Below, in pieces: positions 18,880 through 29,205 of a DNA stretch of 64,000 nucleotides (position 1 is the stretch's first letter; the number at the start of each line of letters is the position of its first letter). Source of the DNA: Mesostigma viride (Eukaryota; Streptophyta; Mesostigmatophyceae; Mesostigmatales; Mesostigmataceae). The stretch spans positions 1,547,899-1,611,898 of the forward strand of contig RPFO01000164.1 of the NCBI GenBank assembly GCA_009746045.1, written 5' to 3'. Under the pieces are notes generated by a model. The model saw only the letters and a list, made by a program, of their open reading frames with translations, was not told where the DNA came from and ran no database searches. Position numbers and translations under genes: made by a program.

Positions 18880-19590
18880 CTAGTAGTCAAGGCCCCTGAA
18901 GTCGCAGTACGTGTATACGAACTCACGATCCTCCATATCCAGCTCCGGACCTGCACCGGTATGAATTAAAACCGGCGTGCTCCCCGCCGCGTAAGTTGCG
19001 ACGCGCCGACGCGCGACGAGGCGCAGAGGATGTGTAAAGATCGTCAATAATTCCCACCCCGCGGGAATCCACTCTCGCACAGAGGCGAGAAATGCCACCA
19101 GGTTAATTAAAACCTGGCGCTCGCGACTGCGTACGCCGCGAGTGAGCAGCGATAACAGCGCGAGATCCTGAAACAAATTTGTCGACACCGCCGGCGCGCC
19201 CCCCGTGCGTAGCGATGCCCAGTTTTGCAGGTTTCTCTGGTAACCGGTGAGTGAAGAGAGGACGTTGTCCAACTCCTCAATGGCAGTCGTGACTTCGGTC
19301 ACCGACCGCAGACCTCCCCGCACCTGGACCGTAAATGTCGATAAAATATTGCGGATCTGGTCCAAGAGTGCGCGAACAGCCGGCACCAGTGCTGGCAAAT
19401 CGGGGTCCTCGGGGTTATCCCCGAGCAATGCGTGAGCTGCACGCTGCTGACGATGAAGCTCGTCGAGCGAGACCGTTACTTCGTCGAGCAATTGCTGCCA
19501 CGACGGCACCGTCGGTCTTGACGAAGAACCAGCCGGCGGAGCGGCTATTTCCTCATCGTCCGGAATCCGAAATTCTTCCGAATTTGGCAT
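18880..19590 (-). CDS. Extra leader ORF of the retrotransposon (236 aa, unknown)
   Basis: Intact frame between the 5' LTR and Gag, starting 24 bases inside the LTR. Mostly helical with Leu-rich heptads; no motif recognised. Its position makes it the first ORF on the element's transcript. It could be an additional structural or accessory protein. Confidence 0.55.
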   Translation of the reverse strand: MPNSEEFRIPDDEEIAAPPAGSSSRPTVPSWQQLLDEVTVSLDELHRQQRAAHALLGDNPEDPDLPALVPAVRALLDQIRNILSTFTVQVRGGLRSVTEVTTAIEELDNVLSSLTGYQRNLQNWASLRTGGAPAVSTNLFQDLALLSLLTRGVRSRERQVLINLVAFLASVREWIPAGWELLTIFTHPLRLVARRRVATYAAGSTPVLIHTGAGPELDMEDREFVYTYCDFRGLDY

Positions 19591-19614
19591 CTTTTTGACA
19601 GAGCGTGTAATACG

Positions 19615-20231
19615 AGTTGTGAGGGTAAGAATGCCACGAATTCCGCCATGGTTCTTGCAGGAAGTTGCCTTTATTAATAATCAGGAAACACAGACGTAAG
19701 TCACGTCACTTCCAAGACTGCACGCAGCACAGACGACAGGGTCGCAGTGCCAAGAGAACGTGCACGCAAGAACTAGCGTCCCGGTGTGACCAAGTCACTC
19801 ATATAGCTTGCTAGGGACGCGTCCAAGTATTCAGCTGCACTGTCACAGCTGAACTGTCAATCAATTGATTACACAGACTCTGGCACGCCTTTGGCGCGCA
19901 GATCTATCAATTGTCCATACGGCTAGTCCTGTGGACCTATCCGTACACTAGTCAGCATCAATTGTCTCATAGGTCCTGGCGCGCTACAGTGCGCCTACCT
20001 ATCAATTGACCATCAAGTCCTGTACAAGTCCTGTCAACGTCCTGCGGACTATCAAAGTGACACTTGTACATCCTGTGTCCGTACGCGCCCACAGTGGCGC
20101 GCCGGGTACTGTCGGCACGGCCTAGGAAACGTCATAACTTTTACGTTCCTTAACCAAATGAGGCGTTCAAGGTGCCGTTGGAAAGAGCGTAACAATCTCT
20201 ATCCATCTAACGTAAATCCTTTACGTTAACT
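19615..20231 (-). repeat. 5' LTR (617 bp) of the copia-type element
   Basis: Identical by eye to 11295-11911. The adjacent inner sequence (minus strand of 19595-19614) does not match the common tRNA-iMet primer-binding site, so another primer is probably used. Confidence 0.9.
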
Positions 20232-21409
20232 TAGACGGCCAGGAGTTTGGGTACGTAAACGTATACAGTGCTCCAAATGGCGACTTCGCGGTGTCACTAG
20301 GCTCGTTGTATCGATCAGTTAAAGAGCAGGGTCGTGACATGCTTTTAAAGGCGTCTCAGTTTGTCACGTTCACCCTGCCTTCTTATTCTTTACCCATCAA
20401 TGGCCAGCTTGTATCCACGCAACCCGTTGATGTTCGTCTACATCTTGTCAATACGCTTCTGGACGCAGAGGAAAAAACAAGCACCCACATTAACAGCATA
20501 GAAGGGCTGACGGAAGTCTCACTTGAGGTGTTTGAAGATGGCGTGATTCGGAACTCGCAACTTAAAACCGCACCGCCACAGTTTCGAACTTCTTACGTGT
20601 ACGTCGACCAGATTACTCCATCACAAGGTACCAACACTTTAGAGACCTTTGTGCGCTTTAAAACAACCGCAAGTGTCACCATACCGGAAGCTATGATTGC
20701 GGTACCATACAAAATAGGCAACACTGTCTTTGGGACTGCACACATTTCCACAGACGCTAACGGCTTGTCGGTGAATTTTCACGATTTGTACACTGATGTG
20801 CTGAATCGTCCAGTCACGGGATACAATATGAAAACAACCCCATATCAGCGTGTGTCATTTACCATCCCGTCAAACAAAATTCTGCTGTCCGGATCTGTAC
20901 TCAGCACCCCCGTGTCAATGAGTTTGTACTTCGTTGGCGCGTTCCCATCGCCAAACAGTTTCATTACTGTTCTACCGTCAGTGACCGCGTTGCAGTTGGA
21001 GGTCAGATTAAACGCAAACACAAGGTCCATTGACCTGGTGTCGGCGCCATTGTTTAAATTGTCAACAATCTATCTTGACCAAGTGGTACCATCCCCTGAC
21101 GCGCAACTGTCTTTGAAAGTAATGACGAATGCTGTCATATCCATCCCAGCTGGACCGCTACAAGTACCGTTTGAGATAGACAACGACCAGTTTGGTACGG
21201 CAACGCTTGATACCACGTCGGGCGGCGTTATCATCGGTTTTGGGTCTTTATACAATAAAGTTTTGTCTGCACCAGTCAAAGGGTACGACATGTTTACCAA
21301 GCCGTTTCAGACGTTAGCACTCACTGTGCCAGCGGGGTGGTTGGAAGTAGACGGAAAGGTAGTAAAAGATAAAATCGTGTTTGAACTTGTGCTGTGTGCA
21401 TCTGTGTAG
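20232..21409 (+). pseudogene. Repeat-domain (fibre-like) protein gene, 3' part
   Basis: Continues the gene that begins at 10592; the frame is open from the end of the target duplication (20236) to TAG 21407-21409. It holds three more of the roughly 150-residue modules ('GYNMKTTPYQRVSFTIP', 'GYDMFTKPFQTLALTVP'). Without the transposon the gene would have about 621 codons in one frame, so the insertion is the only visible lesion. Confidence 0.75.
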
Positions 21410-21446
21410 AGCATTTCAAAAAATCTCTGACATTAATTAAGTAGTC

Positions 21447-24400
21447 ATGGAATCCGGATTTCCGTCATTTGATACAACGATGACGTCATTTGAGCCAACG
21501 AGGGACGCTCCTGGTAATATCGCAGATCTATACCCGTCCGCAGTACAACTTTACCTCAAACAAGAAGCGTTTTTCCCCAATCTAAATATAACCGCATCAG
21601 AAACACGTTTTTATGAAATGGCAACCGTAAACAATGGTGTTGTGAGAGCTTTTGTGGCTATTGATTTGACCAATTACGATGTTATGTTCAAAGACCCCAT
21701 GACCCAGGTGTCTATTCGACTCACAATTCCTCACGCAAACGGAGGTCCAAGAATTCGAAAAATTTTAAACAATAACAAAGTTGTTGTTAACAGCCTAGAT
21801 GGTACAGTAATTTCGCGATTTGAGCCACAATTCTTCGATAGCCATGAAACAAGCGGCTCTACGACTCTGGTGCACTTTATGTTAGGAAACGTGTACTCGC
21901 TCGCGAAAACCGATCTTGGTTACGACATGCAAAACCCAGGCGACCATCGAAACCTGCTTAGGATCAGCATACCTGCAGGTACGTTTTCTTTTGACGGCGT
22001 GGCGATTCAAAGAGAAATAGTACACACATGTCGATTATTGTTTGGAGCGGTGATCGGTGTTACCGACGCTATTAGTTCTTATTCTCCGTATCCAGACGGC
22101 GGATTTGAAAATTTAAACCAGCTTTCCACGTGTTCTTTTTTGTTTCATGACGCGTCTACGCGCGAACTGCGCCCCAACGGAAGAAAGACGGCATGTGTCA
22201 CCGACATGGCAACTGGATTGTTAAAAAGTTCTCCGATCGCGGATTGGTCTAATTATTGGTTAGTTGATGGACAGCGTACGGACGTGACACTGCAGCTGGA
22301 CTTTGCCACTCCATTCGCTGCGGACTCTGTTTCACTAGGGGCGAATCGGGCATTTACTTGGGAAATGTACCACAGCGAGGTTCAATTCTTTCAAAAAAGT
22401 GGCACGTTAGACGAGTTTACTAGTTCAGTGGACGCCGGTGGTGGCAAAGTTACAACTGCTTTGTTTCGTCTTGGCGACATTGTGGATATTGCAAAACAAG
22501 AAGTGGGCGTTGTCATCAAGATGTTGGAAAGGCAAAAGACTCAAATTGTTGTTCGTATCCCTCCTCAAACGATTTCTGTGAAAGGATTTCTTATTCCCAT
22601 TCCTACAGTGCTGAAGTGGGAATTTTGGACCGGTACGCCACCAAGTGCAGGCGTAAGCACCCAAAATTTAAGCACTTCTTTCTTAAGCGAGTTCCAGCCA
22701 TTGCTTGAGACGGTTAAGTGGATCTTCAAGTCGGGTACAACCACTTTGCGCACCGTGACGGTTCCTTCGCGCCATTGGTTGTTGGGAGACAACTTGCAGT
22801 TTGACGAAAGCATCTGGTCATCAGATGTGTTTGTGGAATTGGAATTTGCAACAAACGCAAGTCTGTCCAAGGTGACCTCCGGTACGAGTCGAGTCAATTG
22901 GTCGATCGGTGGCGCGACAAGGACAGACGGTTCATTGACAAAGCCTCTCGGCACTAACAAACTTGTGATAGCGTTTGGGGATGTCAAGGGGAAGGCTCAG
23001 TCAGCCGGTATCAACTTGGGAACAACGCGTGCCTTGTTGAGGTTTGACATCCCTCCTCGCACGTTCCTGGTCGGTCAATGGGACGGGACCAGTCAAGTTC
23101 GGGGTGACATGAATTTTGTACCTAGCAGCTCGGCCAATGATGGCGCGTTGTCTGATCTGACGGGAATAATTGGAGGAGCGTGGCGGTTTGGTTCTACAAA
23201 CCCGTTGGTGAGAACTTTTTCTCCAACCGATCCTTTGCAGTTGGAACTCTCGTCCGACATTTACGCAAAAGGGACAGCCGTCCTGGATTTTGAGTTTTCA
23301 CCTTCTCGGACTATATCTGTTGACACGTCTGGCGTGTTTGTACAGTGGTCTGTTGACAACATTAATTTTGAGAGAGAGGGCATCATGACCAAAGTTGACA
23401 ACCAAAACGTTGTACGCTTGGACTTTGGATCGCTATTTGAAGATGTTCGCATCAAGGGTCTCGACATGCGAACAAAGAACACTACGGTGAGAATCGTCAT
23501 TCCGCTGGGTAGTATCACAAACAACAACTTGGTGCTGGCCAAAAACGTGGTCGCAAGTTGGCAGTTTGTCATAGCAAAAGGAGACCTAAACTCTTTTGGT
23601 AACGCTCTTCAGTCCGGCAGATGGAAATTTTCAACCGCGTCCTCCGATAGCTACATTTCAGCGTTTTCTGGCTCAACAGGTGCGAGAGCAACTGAAACCG
23701 TTTTTGAAACTTATCGGTACTGGGACACGTCTGCTTCACTGGAGCTTACTTTCGACACTGTGCCAGAGATTGTCAAAACGGGCGTCACAGCAACCTGCGA
23801 CGCTGACAACTTCTCCCAACGTGTCGCCGTCAGCAATAATGCCATCCGCGTTGACAACACCAAGCTTGTCATTTCAACGGACGCTGCATTAAAAAATCTG
23901 TGGATGGCCGTCAAGGATGCACCCAACGGGTTCGATATGTTGAGCAACCCGACACGCCTGACCATTACGATCCCACCGTTGTCCATCCGCGTGGGGGGAA
24001 ACACCATTATTCCACCCCTCGAAATGTCATGGGTGTTCTCCAATAGTGGCGGTACAATGAACACCTTGGGACCGTTGCTGAGTGGCATTACGTGGGTATT
24101 TACGCCCACGTCTGGCAACCCCACAAGAGTCCCTTCGAGTGTGGCGTTCCCGCCTGACTTTACAACCCCAATAGACGTCTCCCCCCCTCTTGCGCTGGAT
24201 TCCACTGTTCACTACGGCAAGCGCGTTAGTCTGGAGTTTGAGTTTGGTAATGCATCTGTTCAGTGGTCTGGGGCGGCACCTGAGTTTAGCTTTGGTGCAA
24301 CTGGCGAAGTAAGAAACACCACAGGGGTGACATACAGTGGGTCCAAGGTGACAATAACGCTTTCGGACTTTTGGAATAAGGCTCCTGTCGACATGAGGTC

Positions 24401-25460
24401 CGCAGACACTTTGGTACAGGTTCGGATCCCACACAGAATTTTCAATGCCGGAGGCGTTCGCCGCCCTATGGCCGCGTCTGCAAACGGCGCGTGGATTTTT
24501 TCAAAGGGCGCTGGCTCTAACACCGGCTCAAACACGGGATCTAACACCGGCTCCAACACGGGATCTAACACCGGCTCCAACACGGGATCCAACACCGGCT
24601 CCAACACGGGATCTAACACCGGCTCCAACACGGGATCCAACACCGGCTCCAACACGGGATCTAACACCGGCTCCAACACGGGATCTAACACCGGCTCCAA
24701 CACGGGATCTAACACCGGCTCCAACACCGGCTCCAACACACCAGCGTTTTCTTACTCGTACGTATTCAGGACGGCAGACGGAAGGCTGGTTGGGCCGACA
24801 CCGTCCTCGCTGCCCTCTGAGTTTTATGTGGTGATTTACACAACCAAGCCGGTAACGATACAGAACAGCGACATAGAGTTTAGCACGCCTTCTGGCACTG
24901 TGTCCACTTCATGGAGTAGCGCGACCAACAGGATGACGCACACACTGAGGGTTACAAACTACACCGTGCCCGCCACCGCCACGCGTACCTTGACACTTCG
25001 TCCAAAGGGGGGCGGCACTCCGTTTGTGGTGTCCGAAAATGAGAAGTACGCAGTTCGCACACACACGATTTCCATCCCCGCCCCAAAACCGTTTTTTACA
25101 GATATAGACTTTGTTGGTGCTGCTGGTGAGCGATTGGACACGGTCATCCCTAGACAATTTGGCATACGTTTTGTACCTTCCGTGTCGTCTATCGCTGGTT
25201 TTACCGCGTCAGATGTGCGATTAAGACATTACAACTTTGCTTCAGGAAAGGTGACGGTGGTACCACATGATGCAGGGGCGGGGCTTCAGACAGGCAGTGA
25301 TGGGAGCATGCGCCTGGCTTATCAACGAACGTGGTCACAACTCTCGCCTGGACTGCTTGTGCTGGATATTGACCCTGACAAATTCCAGTTCTCGTCCGCG
25401 GAGACTTCTCCCAATGCGTTGGTGCTAGCAACTCACTATGTTGGACGTTTGCCCTTCTAA
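21447..25460 (+). CDS. Giant repeat-domain (fibre/tail-like) protein, 1,337 aa
   Basis: At least six copies of the same roughly 150-170-residue beta-rich module seen in the preceding gene (for example 'GYDMQNPGDHRNLLRISIP', 'GLDMRTKNTTVRIVIP', 'GFDMLSNPTRLTITIP'). These are followed by a GSNT low-complexity linker (about residues 1024-1100) and a C-terminal beta-rich domain of about 230 residues. No signal peptide or membrane helix. The gene starts 37 bases after the previous one and is followed by the two capsid genes, so a virion surface role is likely. No named family is recognised. The frame is intact. Confidence 0.75.
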   Translation: MESGFPSFDTTMTSFEPTRDAPGNIADLYPSAVQLYLKQEAFFPNLNITASETRFYEMATVNNGVVRAFVAIDLTNYDVMFKDPMTQVSIRLTIPHANGGPRIRKILNNNKVVVNSLDGTVISRFEPQFFDSHETSGSTTLVHFMLGNVYSLAKTDLGYDMQNPGDHRNLLRISIPAGTFSFDGVAIQREIVHTCRLLFGAVIGVTDAISSYSPYPDGGFENLNQLSTCSFLFHDASTRELRPNGRKTACVTDMATGLLKSSPIADWSNYWLVDGQRTDVTLQLDFATPFAADSVSLGANRAFTWEMYHSEVQFFQKSGTLDEFTSSVDAGGGKVTTALFRLGDIVDIAKQEVGVVIKMLERQKTQIVVRIPPQTISVKGFLIPIPTVLKWEFWTGTPPSAGVSTQNLSTSFLSEFQPLLETVKWIFKSGTTTLRTVTVPSRHWLLGDNLQFDESIWSSDVFVELEFATNASLSKVTSGTSRVNWSIGGATRTDGSLTKPLGTNKLVIAFGDVKGKAQSAGINLGTTRALLRFDIPPRTFLVGQWDGTSQVRGDMNFVPSSSANDGALSDLTGIIGGAWRFGSTNPLVRTFSPTDPLQLELSSDIYAKGTAVLDFEFSPSRTISVDTSGVFVQWSVDNINFEREGIMTKVDNQNVVRLDFGSLFEDVRIKGLDMRTKNTTVRIVIPLGSITNNNLVLAKNVVASWQFVIAKGDLNSFGNALQSGRWKFSTASSDSYISAFSGSTGARATETVFETYRYWDTSASLELTFDTVPEIVKTGVTATCDADNFSQRVAVSNNAIRVDNTKLVISTDAALKNLWMAVKDAPNGFDMLSNPTRLTITIPPLSIRVGGNTIIPPLEMSWVFSNSGGTMNTLGPLLSGITWVFTPTSGNPTRVPSSVAFPPDFTTPIDVSPPLALDSTVHYGKRVSLEFEFGNASVQWSGAAPEFSFGATGEVRNTTGVTYSGSKVTITLSDFWNKAPVDMRSADTLVQVRIPHRIFNAGGVRRPMAASANGAWIFSKGAGSNTGSNTGSNTGSNTGSNTGSNTGSNTGSNTGSNTGSNTGSNTGSNTGSNTGSNTGSNTGSNTGSNTGSNTGSNTPAFSYSYVFRTADGRLVGPTPSSLPSEFYVVIYTTKPVTIQNSDIEFSTPSGTVSTSWSSATNRMTHTLRVTNYTVPATATRTLTLRPKGGGTPFVVSENEKYAVRTHTISIPAPKPFFTDIDFVGAAGERLDTVIPRQFGIRFVPSVSSIAGFTASDVRLRHYNFASGKVTVVPHDAGAGLQTGSDGSMRLAYQRTWSQLSPGLLVLDIDPDKFQFSSAETSPNALVLATHYVGRLPF
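24517..24744 (+). repeat. GSNT-coding tandem repeat
   Basis: In-frame 12-bp units (GGCTCCAACACC / GGATCTAACACG) repeat about 19 times, encoding (Gly-Ser-Asn-Thr)n. It is a flexible linker and a likely site of copy-number change. Confidence 0.9.
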
Positions 25461-25487
25461 TCCTGTCCAAAAAAAAGTCTAGAACTC

Positions 25488-25495
25488 TATATATA
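25488..25495 (+). promoter_or_regulatory. TATATATA box before capsid gene 1
   Basis: Ends 16 bases before the ATG at 25512. Same octamer as at 648 and 27333. Confidence 0.6.
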
Positions 25496-25511
25496 CACTG
25501 TCGCCGTCATC

Positions 25512-27307
25512 ATGGGTAGTCACAGCATTATGGCCCTCCGTGCTAAGGGAACGCAAGACGTCTCGCTTATTGTGGATCCAGAGGTCACGTTCTTTAAGAC
25601 CGTCTATCCCCGCCACACCAACTATGCTATGGAGGATTCGGAAGTGACGCAATCTGCCGGCATCGTGGATTACGGACAATCTGTGGAATTCAAACTGCCA
25701 AGATCGGGCGATCTTGTCGCAAAAGTAATGGCCTACATCGAGATGTCGCCATTTGCCAAGGCCGCCTATGCCCCTTTTGCCAAAGATTTTGGCAGAATCC
25801 TGATTGAACACGTGGAGTTGGTGGTCGGTGGGTACTCAATTGAGAAGATCACGGGAGACTTTTTGCACGTCAATGACATCATGAGCAAGAAGGGGCACGA
25901 AAGCAGCGTCGATAACATGCCAGTCTCTCACGGTGGCAGTGTGGTTATTGATGAGAACGGCAGGGTGTCTGATTACTCCCGCGCCGAAAATGCACAGCAC
26001 ATCTACATCCCCCTCGAGTTTACTTTCTGCAGGGATCCTGGTCTGGCCCCCCCAATCATTGCCCTTCAATATCATGACGTCATTGTGAAGATCCAGTTTA
26101 ACACCGCTGCCAACATCTTCACGCGCTTCTGGAGCATGTACACGCCCCATGCGGATTCGGCCACCTCAACTATTGTCCCCGCAGTCGACTACTCTGGCAC
26201 TGATTACGATAGCAACCCTGAGCGATTGGCGAAGGCAGCCGAAGTGTTTTATGCATTGAATGCAGACAGGACCACTTTCAAGGTGGATAACCTTGATACC
26301 GGCGTCAGCAGTTATGGCAGCGACAAGGACCCGTGGTCTGCTGGCAAGATGTACAGGATTCTCAAAGAGTATGGGTACACGTGGCCAAATTATGCCTCAA
26401 GCGGCCCCATTGTCCCTGACACTTTTAGCAAAGGGTCGATCTATGTGACAAACTGGGCAACCGCCCTACCAAAGAATCAGACTACGGGAAACAAGATGCT
26501 GACCGGTTTTTCATTGAAGTGGAGGGCCAAGGACAGCGGTTACTATTATGCCCTCACATTAACCAACGAGCACATTCCAGCCAGCTTTAACAAAGCCACC
26601 GGCTCATACGACGCGCCGTCTGCGGCCGTCATTTCAGCGGCCAACCCTCGCGAGAATTGGATTGCCTATCCGCCAAGCTTTGGCTGCAAGCTTCTTGTGC
26701 GCTACATTTACCTGGACGATTTTGAGCGCCGTCAGTTTGCTCTAAACTCGCACGAGTACCTTATCACCGAGGTTCAGCGCTACCAGCAGCATGTGGGAGG
26801 TGAGAAGGAGGTGAGCATGGATCTCAAGTTCAATCATCCGGTCAAGGAGCTCCTATTCTGGTTCAAGCCTGCCGACCTTTCTTTCATTGACACCAAGCAC
26901 CGCGCGGATGCCGACTTTGCCTACAACGGCTACTGGAAGTTTTGGAATGATAACAGCGCGTTTGGTGAGGGGCACCTTTTCACCACCGCTAATCTGTCAC
27001 TGAACTCTCAGAACATGTACGGCGAGGGGCGTGACCCAATTTATTTTTCTTACGTGCTGCCTAGTGAATTTCACACTCGTGTGGTGAAGGACAGCCGCGT
27101 TTATTGCATCCCTTTTGGCCTCGAACCAGAGTCGTGGAAGCCATCCGGTACCGTTAACATGTCCCGTTTGGACAGCGTCAAGCTGCATCTCAAGGGGCTC
27201 GGCAAGACACTGCCGGCATCCCATCTGGTACGATTGATGTTTACGTCACATCTTTCAATGTGCTAAAGATTGCACAAGGCATGGGTGGTAAGCGTTTTGC
27301 TTCGTAA
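25512..27307 (+). CDS. Major capsid protein 1 (C-terminal frameshift)
   Basis: NCLDV double-jelly-roll capsid. The N-terminus 'KGTQDVSLIVDPEVTFFK' and 'YPRHTNYA' match the conserved capsid start, and 'YLDDFERRQFA' and 'EYLITEVQRY' the second jelly roll. About 590 aa. The frame as given stops at 27266. The conserved C-terminus ('FNVLKIAQGMGGKRFAS') continues in another frame to TAA 27305-27307, so there is a one-base change near 27210-27225. It is either a sequencing error or an inactivating mutation. It forms the icosahedral shell and probably pairs with capsid protein 2 downstream. Confidence 0.92.
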
Positions 27308-27332
27308 GAGGCGCAAAAATAATCTAGTGTGG

Positions 27333-27340
27333 TATATATA
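27333..27340 (+). promoter_or_regulatory. TATATATA box before capsid gene 2
   Basis: Ends 8 bases before the ATG at 27349, which implies a very short 5' leader. Confidence 0.6.
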
Positions 27341-27348
27341 AGACAAGT

Positions 27349-28706
27349 ATGTCACACGCTGTTCTATCTCTTCGCGCCAAAGGCCCACAGGATGCCATGT
27401 TGACTGTATCACCCGAGGTGACCTTCTTCAAGAGCATGTATCCAAGGCACACCAATTTTGCGTTTGCGGATACAGAAGTGGTTCCTTCTAGCGGCATTCC
27501 TGGCTTTGGTCGCATGGTAGAGTTTCAGCTCCCAAAGAGCGGCGATCTGATCACCAAGGCGTACATCTATATCGAACTGCCGGCTTTGGAAGAGTGGAAG
27601 TCTTCGGCCCCTGACATTGGCAAGGCGTGGTGGAAGATCTTTGACCCTTTTTACGATGATATTGCCCGCGTGCTGATTAAGAAGGTCGAGTTCCGCATTG
27701 GTGGCTACACTGTCGAGGAAATGACCGGCGAGTTTATGCACATCTGGGATCAGTTGTCACGCGACCACAGCACTAGCCACGTTGAAAATGTCCCCACGCG
27801 TCACGGAGGTGTTGTTAGAAAGCACGGCGGTGGACAGACTGCCAACAGGCCAAGCTATATTTACGTCCCTTTGCAGTTTTCATTCTGTCTGGAGGAGGGC
27901 ATGGCACTCCCCATCATTGCGCTGCAGTACCATGACGCCCGCATTCGCATCCAGATGGCTACCAAGGACGAGATTTTTACGCACATGGCTGGTGGGTCCA
28001 AGTACCCTGCCACCACGCTGGCAGCAAAGCCCAAGACCTGGAATTCAATTGACCCATCGGACCCCACCTATCGAATGAGCATGGTGGAAAAAATGGGGGA
28101 CATCACCAAGATGCGCATGGTGATGAGGTACGTGTACCTGGACGATTTTGAGCGTCGGCAGTTTGCCACTAGCGCGCACGAGTACCTCATCACGGCCACA
28201 CAGCAGTATGATCACTTTATCGAGAAGACAGACCTTGACACAATCACCCTGCCATTCTCGCATCCCATTAAGGAACTGATCTTCTTCTACAAGGCAGATG
28301 ACCGTCTGACAGACCCAGACACGTCTCCAGACCCAACGCAGGCCGTGTGGAATTTACTAATAAATACAACCCAGGTGGTCACCTATTCACGAGCGCTAAC
28401 TTGACGCTAAACTCGCAGCAGATGTTTGGTGAGGGGCGGGACCCGGTCTATTTTTCGTACCTGCTGCCTCTACAGACCCACACACGCATTCCCAGGGACA
28501 AGCACGTGTACGTGATCCCGTTTGCTCTGAAGCCAGAGGACTGGAAACCGACCGGTACCATTAACTTCTCGCGTTTAGACACAGTCAAATTGGTGCTAAA
28601 GGGAATGGGTAATACCCTCCCCAAGGGTGTCATCACTGTCTACGCACGGTCTTTCAACGTGCTCAAAATCACTAACGGAATGGGAGGATTGAGGTTTGCA
28701 TCCTAA
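27349..28706 (+). CDS. Major capsid protein 2 (internal frameshift)
   Basis: Paralogue of capsid protein 1: 'KGPQDAMLTVSPEVTFFK', 'YPRHTNFAFADTEV', 'YLDDFERRQFATSAHEYLI'. The first frame ends at 28404. The matching continuation ('GGHLFTSANLTLNSQQMFGEG' to 'NGMGGLRFAS') is in the frame of 28347-28706. The change lies near 28345-28355 beside a TTT run. At about 450 aa it lacks a segment of roughly 120 residues that capsid protein 1 has before 'YLDDFERRQF'. Two divergent capsid genes in tandem plus a remnant at 9511 indicate an ancient duplication. Confidence 0.9.
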
Positions 28707-28830
28707 ACCGCGCTGGTGATGCATCCTGAACCGCTCACGTGTCACAATCCAAGTGGTGCGCGTGAATAAGCAGAGAAAAGAGACAATGTTCTTTTAGTGT
28801 AAATGTTTTATTGTCGCCAAATTTTCATTT

Positions 28831-29205
28831 AATAAGAAATCAGCCTTTGAAACACCCAACAGCGTCTTTAACACTTAACCCAATGGAAACCACGCAATTG
28901 CAACTAACAAAACACACCTATAGCCCCTTGCAGCTCGCATAGCGCAATACACCCGCAGCTGGGGCTCCATTGTCCGCGCCTTCTCTTCCACAGGGGTGCG
29001 CGTGGACAAGCAAAGAAAAGAGACAATGTTCAATAAGAAATCAGCCTTTGAAACATCCAACAGCGTCTTTAAACACTTAACCCAATGGAAAACACACAAT
29101 TGCAACTAACAAAACACACCTTTAGCCCCTTGCAGCTCGCATCGCGCAGTACGCCCGCAGCTTGGGCTCCATTATCCGCGCCTGCTCTTCCACGGGGGTG
29201 CGCTT
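28831..29205. repeat. Diverged tandem duplication of the MYND gene 3' end
   Basis: About 170-190 bp at 28831-29005 matches 29031-29205 with roughly 10% differences, including the reversed coding of 'RAYCAMRAARG' versus 'RVYCAMRAARG'. The outer copy is a dead fragment. Confidence 0.8.

Larger units (their letters stand above)
11285..20231 (-). mobile_element. LTR retrotransposon (Ty1/copia-type RT), minus orientation
   Basis: 8,947 bp flanked by the 5-bp target duplication TAGAC. Two 617-bp LTRs (11295-11911 and 19615-20231) look identical by eye, begin AGTTG and end AACT. The left end carries ten extra bases that repeat the LTR start. Internal genes read on the minus strand: ORF of unknown function, Gag with CCHC zinc knuckle, integrase, aspartic-protease-like segment, copia-type reverse transcriptase, RNase H. 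Gag and RT/RNase H are frame-broken and RNase H holds a nested insertion, so this copy looks non-autonomous despite its young LTRs. A polypurine tract (minus strand of 11912-11930) abuts the 3' LTR. Confidence 0.9.

Noticed and set aside
24260-24739. Minus-strand ORF with EPVLDPVL repeats
   Set aside because: Antisense of the GSNT linker within the 1,337-aa gene.
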